Origin: Chloroflexota bacterium
GTDB lineage: Bacteria > Chloroflexota > Limnocylindria > Limnocylindrales > CSP1-4
DNA length: 36,409 bases
NCBI GenBank assembly: GCA_003156975.1
Contig: PMIE01000048.1
Location: 13,408 to 49,816, forward strand
Direction of reading: 5' to 3'
Shown here: in pieces, positions 10,082-18,266 of the stretch
Layout: every line of letters starts with the position of its first letter
Position numbering within the stretch: position 1 is the first letter of the stretch
Program-made: the position numbers and the translations under genes
Notes under the pieces: generated by a model
Seen by the model: the letters and a program-made list of their open reading frames with translations, nothing else
Database searches by the model: none
What the model was told of the DNA's origin: nothing

Positions 10082-10747
10082 ATGCGCTTCAGATATGCGG
10101 CGACAACCGTAATTCTCTTCGCGGTTGCGATGGCATACCTGGAATCGGCAGTGGTCGTATACCTCCAACGCGCGCTGTCGATCACGCCCGACACGCTGTT
10201 CCCGCTTCAGAGCCAGTCCATGGTCGGCGACCTGGGCGGAATCGAGGTCGGTCGTGAGGTCGCCACGTTGGTAATGCTGGCCGCCGTAGGCTGCCTCGTG
10301 GGCCGCCGCGGGGTGGATCGGCTTGGCTGGACGGCCGTCGCCTTCGGGGTCTGGGACATCCTCTACTACGTGTGGCTGTGGGTCTTTGTGGGATGGCCAC
10401 ATTCACCTGGAACCTGGGACGTGCTGTTCCTGCTGCCGGCTCCGTGGTCCGGGCCGGTCTGGGCGCCGGTCGCCGTGGACGTCGCCCTCGTCCTTGCCGG
10501 ACTCGCGACCGGCCGCGAGGTAATCGCGGGGCACATTCCGCGCGTCACTCCGCTCCGTGGCGCGGGCGCGGCCGCCGGCGGGATCCTCGTGATCGCCGCC
10601 TTTATGGCCAACGCTCCGGCTCTGCTCGACGGTCGGATGCCCGGTTGGTTCCCGTGGCCGCTCTTCGTTGCCGGCATGATCGTGGCCGGCTGGGGCGCAG
10701 CCGCGTCGCTGCGGTCGGGCCGGTTGGCGCCCACCGCTACCGACTGA
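10082..10747 (+). CDS. hypothetical integral membrane protein
   Basis: MRFRYAATTVILFAVAMAYLESAVVVYL..., several predicted TM stretches; ATG 10082 preferred to the ORF start. Confidence 0.65.
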   Translation: MRFRYAATTVILFAVAMAYLESAVVVYLQRALSITPDTLFPLQSQSMVGDLGGIEVGREVATLVMLAAVGCLVGRRGVDRLGWTAVAFGVWDILYYVWLWVFVGWPHSPGTWDVLFLLPAPWSGPVWAPVAVDVALVLAGLATGREVIAGHIPRVTPLRGAGAAAGGILVIAAFMANAPALLDGRMPGWFPWPLFVAGMIVAGWGAAASLRSGRLAPTATD

Positions 10748-11229
10748 CGCCCGCGGCGACCAGGTTCTTTCCTATTGCTCACCACGATTACATAAGGCAA
10801 GCGGCTCGCCCGCAATAGGGCTGCCCGGCGGCAACTCGGCGGCCAGAAACAGTAATCCAGCCAGCGAGCCGGCCAGATTCGGCCCCGAAACGGCCTAGTC
10901 ACGGCCCGGCGCCCTCTCGACCCTGCGGAATCACGGCCGAGCGCCTTCGGTCGCGACGCTTCTTGGCGGCAGGCCTCGCCCAATGTGAATCTGGTGATCA
11001 TTAGGCAAGATCGCGGCCTCGCCGCCTTCACGAGCTTCGACTCGGTTTTGGGCTCGGCCCAGAACGAGCTCAGGCTCGGCCACGCGGCCCAGACCACCGC
11101 AACACCGGCTGTTGGCTGGGCGCAACTCCGTCTTCTCACGGCCGGACCGGCCACGACCGATTCCCACCAGGGGTGTTCTGGAACCGCCGAACCTCGGCTC
11201 GTCGGCCATCGAGCAACCCCGGAGGGACG

Positions 11230-11673
11230 ATGCAACCCGAAATCCGAACGGACTTCAACGACCTCGTCATGCCTCTGCTCGGCCTGGCCGAGTCGATGCT
11301 GGAGTCGGCCGGCGAGTTCCGACCGTTCGGTGCCCGATTGGCGGCCGGAGGGCAGCTGGCGCTCATCGATGTCGCGCCGACACTGGAGGAACCGTCGAAC
11401 CCGCTGATCGTCGACGCCCTCTACGCCACCTTCCGCCTGGAGGCCAGGTCCGGCATGATCCGCGCCTGCGCCGTGTGCTGGGATGCGCTGATCCCGCGCC
11501 AGGAAGGGGGAGGCCTCATGGATGCCATCGCCATCGGTCTCGAGCATCGCGATGCAGACCCCACGATCGTTCTCTGTGGCTATGAGCGTGAACCGACGGG
11601 CGACTATCGGTTCGAGGACCCGGTCACAGCCACCGGCCGCCGCCACGTCTTTGGGCACGTGCTCCTGGCTTGA
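11230..11673 (+). CDS. hypothetical protein
   Basis: MQPEIRTDFNDLVMPLLGLAESMLESAGEF...; GGAGGGACG RBS before ATG 11230. Confidence 0.6.
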   Translation: MQPEIRTDFNDLVMPLLGLAESMLESAGEFRPFGARLAAGGQLALIDVAPTLEEPSNPLIVDALYATFRLEARSGMIRACAVCWDALIPRQEGGGLMDAIAIGLEHRDADPTIVLCGYEREPTGDYRFEDPVTATGRRHVFGHVLLA

Positions 11674-11676
11674 TCG

Positions 11677-12177
11677 TCAGTCGTGGCAGCCCCGGCACCG
11701 TCCCGCGATGGTGACGTGCGATAGGTCGACGGCGAAGCCCAGGTCCGCAGCCAGGGCATCGACGATCACGGCGCCAGTTTCCGGCCGGATCTCCCAGGTT
11801 GCGCCGCAGCCGACGCAGTAGAGATGCCCGTGAACCTGCTCGGGCAGGACGTGGTATTCCTCGCGGCCGTCCGGCCCGTGGCCGTGCGCCACCAGCCCGA
11901 ACTCCTCCAGGACGTCGAGCGTCCGATAGACCGTCGAAGGGGTCGTGGTCTGGTCGCGCTCACGGCAGCGGGCAATCAGATCCGTGGCGGTAACGTGGCC
12001 TTCGTGTTCGCGAAGGACGTCTACCAGCGTCCGCCGCTGCGGTGTCCACCGCAGACCGCTGGCGCGCAACCGGGCGGCGACTCCATCCCATGGATCGGCC
12101 TCCGGCGCGGCCGTGGACTGGCGAGAAGCTGCTCGTGGCACCTGGCGGTCCTGCATAGCTGTCTGATTGTCGCGCAT
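11677..12177 (-). CDS. Fur-family transcriptional regulator (Fur/Zur/Nur class)
   Basis: RLRASGLRWTPQRRTLVDVLREHEGHVTATDLIARCRERDQTTTPSTVYRTLDVLEEFGLV, HGHLYCVGCG, CRGCHD. Confidence 0.92.
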   Translation of the reverse strand: MRDNQTAMQDRQVPRAASRQSTAAPEADPWDGVAARLRASGLRWTPQRRTLVDVLREHEGHVTATDLIARCRERDQTTTPSTVYRTLDVLEEFGLVAHGHGPDGREEYHVLPEQVHGHLYCVGCGATWEIRPETGAVIVDALAADLGFAVDLSHVTIAGRCRGCHD

Positions 12178-12210
12178 TCCTCAGGAGCGTAGACTGCGGC
12201 TTAGCGCAAC

Positions 12211-12222
12211 CTATTGCAATAG
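12211..12222. promoter_or_regulatory. 12-bp perfect palindrome, candidate Fur-family box
   Basis: CTATTGCAATAG in the divergent intergenic region between the Fur-family gene and cbiM. Confidence 0.55.
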
Positions 12223-12258
12223 CGTCTTGTTTCGTCAGGCGGCACAAGGAGGAGTCGG

Positions 12259-14397
12259 ATGCACATTCCGGACGGCTACCTCGCTCCTGCCGTCTCGCTT
12301 GCGCTGGCGCTCCCGACGATCCCGATCTGGGCGGTCGCCACACAGAGGGTCAAGAAGGTCCTCAACAACAGGACCGTGCCGCTGCTCGCCATCTTCTCGG
12401 CACTGAGCTTCACCGTGATGATGTTCAACATCCCCGTGCCGGGGGGCACGACGGCGCATGCTGTGGGGGGCACGCTGATTGCCGTTGTGCTCGGGCCATG
12501 GGCGGCGGCCATCGCGGTTAGTACTGCGCTGGTCTTGCAGGCCCTGTTCTTCGGGGACGGCGGCATCCTGGCGATCTTCGCCAACTGCTTCAACATGGCG
12601 ATTGTCCTGCCGTTCGTCGGCTACGGCACCTACCGCCTCCTTGCCGCAGGCTCGCCCGTGCTCTCGACTCGGCGCGCGGTCGCTGCCGGTATCGGAGCGT
12701 ATGCGGGAATGACCGTCGCCGCGCTTGCGGTGGGCATCGAGCTGGGCCTCGAGCCGGCCTTGTTCTCGCAGAACGGCCACGCGCTCTACAGCCCGTACGG
12801 CCTGAACGAAGCCATTCCCGCGATGGTCCTATCGCACGCACTGGGGGCGTCGATCGTCGAGGGCCTCGTCACGGGCCTCGGCGTGGCCTATCTCCAGCGC
12901 CGCCATCCGGAGTATCTGACGAGTCTGCGCGGCATCTTCGCTCCTGTCTCCGTGGCCGACGGCGACGTCAAGAGGCGCGCATTCTGGCGGCCGGTGGCTG
13001 CAGCGGTGGCAGCCGGCCTGGCGCTTCTTACCGTCGTCGGGCTTGTCGAGGGACGCGGAGATCCCGGCCGCCTCTTCAACGCGAACTGGTCGGCGGTTGA
13101 CTGGCCGGCCGTGGCCACGATGCTGCTCATCACGGCCGTGGTGGGCGCGATCCTAGTGCCGGCCGCTTATCTGCTGCTGCCACGCGCGATAAGACGAATC
13201 GGGGCCGGCTTCGCCGCTCTGGCGGTGATCGCGCCGCTCGGACTCATCGCCCCAGGCTTTGCCTACGGCGAGGGCTCGACGCAGGATGTGCAGGCTGCCT
13301 TCGGGTACGTGCCATCGGGTCTGCGGAGCCTCTCCGGCGTGTTCAGCGCGCCACTATCCGGTTACAACTTGCCGCTGCCTTTCTTCTCGGGCGCAAGCGC
13401 GCCGCTCTGGCATGCCGCGGTGGGTTATGAGATCTCGGGCATCGTCGGCATGCTGGGAGTCGGTGGCGCCGTCTACGCAATCGCACGACTCCTGCGCGAC
13501 TCCGGTTTCACTCCTGAGGCGGCCGAGGATGCGCCGCCCGAGGCGCCTGGCGTCCCAACTCGCGGCGGCCGCATCGGCTGGCTCGAGCAGACGCTCGGCG
13601 GCATAACCGAGAACATCGAACGCGCCGTCTTCACCCAACACCACGCCCGATCTGACGGCTGGCTCCAGAAGCGAGACCCGCGAATCAAGATGGTCGGCGC
13701 ACTGACCGCCATTCTCGCCGCGAGCTTGACCGCCTCGATCCTTGGCCTCGCCCTTCTCTACGGAGCGACCCTGGCCGCGGCTCGAGCGAGCAAGGTTCCG
13801 TTCGGGTTCTTCGTCAAGCGCGTCTGGCTCGGCATCCCGTTCTTCGCGGGCATCGTCGTCCTGCCGGCCATCTTCTTCGTGCCGGGGCCGCGTCTCTTCG
13901 ACCTGGCGATCGGACCGGCACATCTGGCGCCGTCGTGGAACGGCCTCGCCGGGGCGGCCTTGTTCGTCAGCCGTGTCGGCGTGTCGGTCTCGATCGCGAT
14001 CCTTCTTGTCGTGACCACACCGTGGGCCGACGTTCTCAAGAGCCTCCGCGCCTTGAAGGTGCCGCAGGTCTTCGTCCTCGTCCTGTCGATGACATACCGC
14101 TACATATTCCTGTTCCTGCACACCGCCAACGGCATCCTGCTCGCGCGAAAGAGCCGCGTGGTGGGCCGGACGACCGGCGGCGAGCAGCGTCGCTGGATCA
14201 CCGGCACGATGGGCAACCTGATGAGCAGGGCATTCAAGATGAGCAACGACGTCTATGCGGCGATGCTTGCCCGCGGCTTTGGCGGCGAGGTCCGTTCATT
14301 CACCATCTACCGGGTCCGCCCGGCCGACGTTGTGGCGTTGGCCGGTGTCGCCGGAATAGCGGTCGCGGCGGTCTTCGGCGGGAGGGCATTGCCATGA
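12259..14397 (+). CDS. fused CbiM-CbiQ energy-coupling-factor metal transporter protein
   Basis: N-term MHIPDGYLAPAVSLALALP...GGTTAHAVGGTL (CbiM); C-term WLQKRDPRIKMVGALTAILAAS...TYRYIFLFLHTANGILLARKSR...AMLARGF (CbiQ); AAGGAGGAG RBS. Confidence 0.92.
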   Translation: MHIPDGYLAPAVSLALALPTIPIWAVATQRVKKVLNNRTVPLLAIFSALSFTVMMFNIPVPGGTTAHAVGGTLIAVVLGPWAAAIAVSTALVLQALFFGDGGILAIFANCFNMAIVLPFVGYGTYRLLAAGSPVLSTRRAVAAGIGAYAGMTVAALAVGIELGLEPALFSQNGHALYSPYGLNEAIPAMVLSHALGASIVEGLVTGLGVAYLQRRHPEYLTSLRGIFAPVSVADGDVKRRAFWRPVAAAVAAGLALLTVVGLVEGRGDPGRLFNANWSAVDWPAVATMLLITAVVGAILVPAAYLLLPRAIRRIGAGFAALAVIAPLGLIAPGFAYGEGSTQDVQAAFGYVPSGLRSLSGVFSAPLSGYNLPLPFFSGASAPLWHAAVGYEISGIVGMLGVGGAVYAIARLLRDSGFTPEAAEDAPPEAPGVPTRGGRIGWLEQTLGGITENIERAVFTQHHARSDGWLQKRDPRIKMVGALTAILAASLTASILGLALLYGATLAAARASKVPFGFFVKRVWLGIPFFAGIVVLPAIFFVPGPRLFDLAIGPAHLAPSWNGLAGAALFVSRVGVSVSIAILLVVTTPWADVLKSLRALKVPQVFVLVLSMTYRYIFLFLHTANGILLARKSRVVGRTTGGEQRRWITGTMGNLMSRAFKMSNDVYAAMLARGFGGEVRSFTIYRVRPADVVALAGVAGIAVAAVFGGRALP

Positions 14398-15302
14398 CCC
14401 AAGCTGCAGTTCTCAGCGCCGCCGACGTCCTGCCGGTCGGTCCGGGCGAACCGGTATTCGCACTGCGGGGAGTCGGCTACAGGTACGCCGGCCGGCAGCC
14501 CGCCCTCAACGACGTGAACCTGACGATCTGGCCGGGGGAGCGAGTGGTGCTGCTCGGCGCGAACGGCAGCGGCAAGTCCACGCTCCTCAAGCTCCTCGAC
14601 GGCATAGTCGGCCCGACGCAAGGAACCATTCGGGCCCTTGGGCTGGACATCGCCGCGGTCGCTTCAGGCGAAGACGGCTTCCACTTCCATCGAGAAGTAG
14701 GTCTCGTGTTCCAGGATCCTGATATCCAGCTGTTCAGTGCCACCGTTTTGGACGATGTCGCCTTCGGTCCGTTGCAGCTCGGCCTCTCACGAGGTGAAGT
14801 CAAGCAGCGCTGCGACGAGGCGATGGCGGAGATGGGGATCGCCCATCTCGCCGATCGGGCGCCGTTCGAGCTATCCGGCGGCGAGAAGAAGAGAGCGGCG
14901 ATCGCGTCCGTCCTGTCGCTTCGCCCGGACGTCGTACTGCTCGACGAGCCGACGGCATCGTTGGATCCACGGACCAAGTGGGTTCTCGTGGATCTCGTGC
15001 AGCGGCTTGCGGCCGCCGGACGGACCCTCGTCGTTGCCACTCACGAACTGGACATCGTGCCGCTCATCGCGGACCGGGTCGTCGTCCTGAGCGAAGAGGG
15101 GAGAGTGGTCGCCGACGGCGCGCCGGCCGCGATCCTCGCCGACCGGGACTTGCTGGTGCGGGCGAACCTGATCCACGAACACCTCCATGAGCACGGGGTC
15201 GTGGAGCACTCTCACCCCCACGACGACGCGGCGGGCCACCATGACGAAGCGGGCGTGGGCCGCGACGCCCTGAGCGCCGCCGGCGGCGGACGCCTCCAAT
15301 AG
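14394..15302 (+). CDS. cbiO: CbiO-type ECF transporter ATPase with His-rich C-terminus
   Basis: GANGSGKST, VFQDPDIQLFSATVLDDVAFGP, LSGGEKKRAAIA; C-term HEHLHEHGVVEHSHPHDDAAGHHDE; 4-nt overlap with the CbiMQ gene. Confidence 0.92.
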   Translation: MTQAAVLSAADVLPVGPGEPVFALRGVGYRYAGRQPALNDVNLTIWPGERVVLLGANGSGKSTLLKLLDGIVGPTQGTIRALGLDIAAVASGEDGFHFHREVGLVFQDPDIQLFSATVLDDVAFGPLQLGLSRGEVKQRCDEAMAEMGIAHLADRAPFELSGGEKKRAAIASVLSLRPDVVLLDEPTASLDPRTKWVLVDLVQRLAAAGRTLVVATHELDIVPLIADRVVVLSEEGRVVADGAPAAILADRDLLVRANLIHEHLHEHGVVEHSHPHDDAAGHHDEAGVGRDALSAAGGGRLQ

Positions 15303-15343
15303 CCACGAAGGCCTCGGCCGGCCGACCAAACCGCCACGCGCTG

Positions 15344-15402
15344 CGATCGCCGGCCCGAGGCGAGCCAGGCAAGCCTGGCTTGAGGCCGGCCGACGGCGAT
15401 CG
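15344..15402. repeat. nested inverted repeats (possible terminator or structured element)
   Basis: Outer CGATCGCCG (15344-15352) / CGGCGATCG (15394-15402); inner AGCCAGGC-AA-GCCTGGCT (15363-15380). Confidence 0.6.
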
Positions 15403-15480
15403 TACGGCCCCGAGTTGGCGGAGGCCCCCCACACAAGAGGGCGATGCCGGCAAAAGCCAGACACGCCACAATGGACTGCC

Positions 15481-18156
15481 ATGGAGAGCCGTCAGCCCGG
15501 ACAAGCGTCCGGTCCATCGACGCAGGCCGCGAAAAGCGAGGCCGAGGTTGACTCATTTGTCGAGCCCGGCCGGCGGAGCCCCGAGCTTCTCGATAGCGAG
15601 GCGGAGCGATCTGCCCGCCAGCGTCTTTTCGACGAGGTGCTCGCCTCGGTAGAGCTCGTGTTGGTTGCTGATGGGGCGGCTTTCTGGCGCGAGGACGCCG
15701 ACCACTCTCTCGTTCTTACTGCCAGCCGGTCCATCTCGCGCGATGTCCTGGATGCCTTCGACCGCCACGTGACGACGCCGCTGCAGTCGATCATGCAGCG
15801 CTGGCCGGAGAGCCCGATGGTCGCAGTCCCGCTCAACGACCCGACCAACCCGATCGCCGAAGAGATCCGCCAGATAACGGATCGCGAGGAGATCGTGGGA
15901 CTGGCAGGCGTGCCGTGCCGGATTCCAGGCGAGATGCTGGGGATGCTGCTCGTCGTTCACCGCCGGCCGCATCCGTGGACCGTCCGCGACCTCGGCCTGG
16001 CCACCGGACTCGCCGGCCAGCTCGCCACGGCCATGCAGAACGCCCGCCTGTTCGCCTCCGTCAGGTCCCTCGCCAACAGACTCGCCGCGATCCATGAACT
16101 GAGCTTGCGGCTCAACCAGCTCCGCGACGTGGAGGCGATCGGCGAGGCTATCGTGGCCGAGGTCGGCCGGCTGGTCGACTGCGACACGGTTCGCGTCTAC
16201 CGCCTCGATCCTGAGGGCACATTCAGGGCGGTTGCCGCCTCCGGCACCTTCGTAGGCATTGAGTCGCCGCCGCTCGAAGCGCTCGCAAGTGGCCATGCCG
16301 AGACGCTGCCAGGCTGGGTGGCAAAGCGCAACGAGCCCCTCATCATCCCCGACGCCTCGGTCGAGCGGCGCTCGATATTCCGCTCGACGTTTGGACCGGA
16401 GTCCCTGCTGCTCGTGCCGATGTCCTACGGGGACAACGTCCAGGGAGTCCTTGTCGTCTCCAAGAACGGTGTCGGCCAGTATGGGCCGGACGACGAGCAG
16501 GCCCTATCCATCTTCGGCCGGTATGCAGCCCAGGTGATCGTCAACGCCGACAACATCAAGGAGCTCGAGAAGCAGCACGCCCTCCTCGAGCAGCAGGTCG
16601 CCGCAGGCAAGAGGCTCCTGGACCTGAGCGAGCAGCTGGTCTCGACCCTGGACCCTCGCCGCGTGCTTGACCAGATCGCCGAGACGATCGGAACGGTCGT
16701 CCACTACGACCGCCTGACAATCTATACCAGCCAAACCTCAACCGGCGGCATCGAACCGGTACTCTCGAGGACGCGCTCGGATGAAGCAGGGGAGGTCTCG
16801 GAATCCGGCCAGTCTCTGGACGAAGGGCTGACGAGCTGGGTCATCGGCCGAGGTGATGCCGTCTGCGCCAATGACGTGGGTGAGGAGGTTCTGGCGGCGG
16901 GACCGGTGGCCGGCGAGGCGATGTCGGACACGGCCCAGGGCAAGGACGCGCGCGTCTCGCGCAACATCATCGTCGTGCCGTTGCGAGTCCGCGGCGAGGT
17001 GGTCGGCAGCTTGAACCTGACGCGAGTCGGCGGCCCGGAAGCGCACTTCACCGAGAACGAGTTCGAGCTCAGCAAGCTGTTTGCCGGGCAAGCGTCGATC
17101 GCTCTCCAGAATGCCGAGGCTCACGTCAAGGTTTCGACCCGCGCCGACCTGGACGCTCTCACCGGGCTGCGCAACCACGGCACCTTCCAGAGAGATCTGG
17201 CGAACATGATCGAGGCGGGCGATCCCTTCTCCCTGTTGATGATGGACCTCGACTCGTTCAAGGCGTTCAACGACACGTACGGACATCCGGCCGGCGACAC
17301 TCTGCTCGAGACGGTCGCCAGGGCGATTGTCAGTGCCACTCGCCAGAACGATCGCGCCTACCGGTACGGTGGCGACGAGTTCGCTCTGCTTCTCTCCGGG
17401 GCCGCTCGCGCCCACGCCGAGGAAGTTGCAGCTCGAGTTCGGGCAGCGGTTCGGGAAGGCGTGCGCAACTCCTTCGTCGGCACCCTGGGCGTGCAGGTCA
17501 GTGCCTCGATCGGGGCCGCCCATTGGCCTGCCGACGGCCGCGAGCACGGCGCGCTCGTTGAGGTAGCGGACGCCGATCTGTATCGAGCCAAGCGGCAGCG
17601 CAACGAAGGGGTTGCCGCCGCGCAGCCGGCCGCGCCATTGGGGTCTGCCGAGGCTGCACCCGCGACCTGGGTGGATGCCGCCCGCGACCTGATCGCTGCG
17701 ACCACGGCCGAGGCTGCCGCCGCAGCCATGGTGTGCGCAGTCACCACCCTGTGCGACGGATCGGATGCCTTCGTGGCTCTGACCGATGACATCGAGCAGC
17801 TCCTCAGTCCGGCCCTTTCGGCAGTGGTCGTCGGCGGCGCGGATAACCCCAGGCCGGGCGTGAAGCAGGGCATGGTTCAGGTGGCCGCCAGCGGTGCGTT
17901 CCTCGGCAAGTCTCAGTCGATTCGCCACGGCGGCGGCTTGTGGGGACGTGTCTGGCAGGGCGGGACCCTGGTCGTGGAGGACGACGGCAGAGCCATGAGG
18001 ATGGGCGCCCCACTACTGGTCGCAGGTACCGTTGTGGGCATCCTCGGCGTGGCCGAGCCGAGCCGGGCGCAGCGGCTCAACCACTCCAGAGAGGTCGCTC
18101 TGGTAGCAGATCTTGGTTCGGCGGCCCTGCAGAGACTCCTTGGGCTCGAGGTCTGA
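15481..18156 (+). CDS. multi-GAF diguanylate cyclase (GGDEF)
   Basis: Three GAF-like segments, then DALTGLRNHGTFQRDL...FNDTYGHPAGD...RQNDRAYRYGGDEFALLLSG; additional ~180 aa C-terminal GAF-like domain. Confidence 0.88.
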   Translation: MESRQPGQASGPSTQAAKSEAEVDSFVEPGRRSPELLDSEAERSARQRLFDEVLASVELVLVADGAAFWREDADHSLVLTASRSISRDVLDAFDRHVTTPLQSIMQRWPESPMVAVPLNDPTNPIAEEIRQITDREEIVGLAGVPCRIPGEMLGMLLVVHRRPHPWTVRDLGLATGLAGQLATAMQNARLFASVRSLANRLAAIHELSLRLNQLRDVEAIGEAIVAEVGRLVDCDTVRVYRLDPEGTFRAVAASGTFVGIESPPLEALASGHAETLPGWVAKRNEPLIIPDASVERRSIFRSTFGPESLLLVPMSYGDNVQGVLVVSKNGVGQYGPDDEQALSIFGRYAAQVIVNADNIKELEKQHALLEQQVAAGKRLLDLSEQLVSTLDPRRVLDQIAETIGTVVHYDRLTIYTSQTSTGGIEPVLSRTRSDEAGEVSESGQSLDEGLTSWVIGRGDAVCANDVGEEVLAAGPVAGEAMSDTAQGKDARVSRNIIVVPLRVRGEVVGSLNLTRVGGPEAHFTENEFELSKLFAGQASIALQNAEAHVKVSTRADLDALTGLRNHGTFQRDLANMIEAGDPFSLLMMDLDSFKAFNDTYGHPAGDTLLETVARAIVSATRQNDRAYRYGGDEFALLLSGAARAHAEEVAARVRAAVREGVRNSFVGTLGVQVSASIGAAHWPADGREHGALVEVADADLYRAKRQRNEGVAAAQPAAPLGSAEAAPATWVDAARDLIAATTAEAAAAAMVCAVTTLCDGSDAFVALTDDIEQLLSPALSAVVVGGADNPRPGVKQGMVQVAASGAFLGKSQSIRHGGGLWGRVWQGGTLVVEDDGRAMRMGAPLLVAGTVVGILGVAEPSRAQRLNHSREVALVADLGSAALQRLLGLEV

Positions 18157-18202
18157 TCGCCTCGCCACATGGCCCTTCTCGGCGACGCGGCGCCGACACT
18201 CC

Positions 18203-18208
18203 TATACT
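18203..18208 (+). promoter_or_regulatory. putative -10 element TATACT
   Basis: CCTATACTCC, 7 nt upstream of a 16-codon ORF. Confidence 0.4.
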
Positions 18209-18215
18209 CCCCGCC

Positions 18216-18266
18216 ATGCCCCAGCTCTACAGAGTCCAGGTCGAGTCACGTTGGATCGGCCGATGA
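18216..18266 (+). CDS. 16-aa upstream ORF (MPQLYRVQVESRWIGR)
   Basis: ATG 18216 to TGA 18264-18266, overlapping ATG 18263 of the next gene as ATGA. Confidence 0.35.
   Translation: MPQLYRVQVESRWIGR

Noticed and set aside
10366-11658. 430-aa minus-strand ORF between membrane protein and Fur gene
   Set aside because: Antisense to two plus-strand genes with RBS-supported starts; low-complexity composition, no domain recognised
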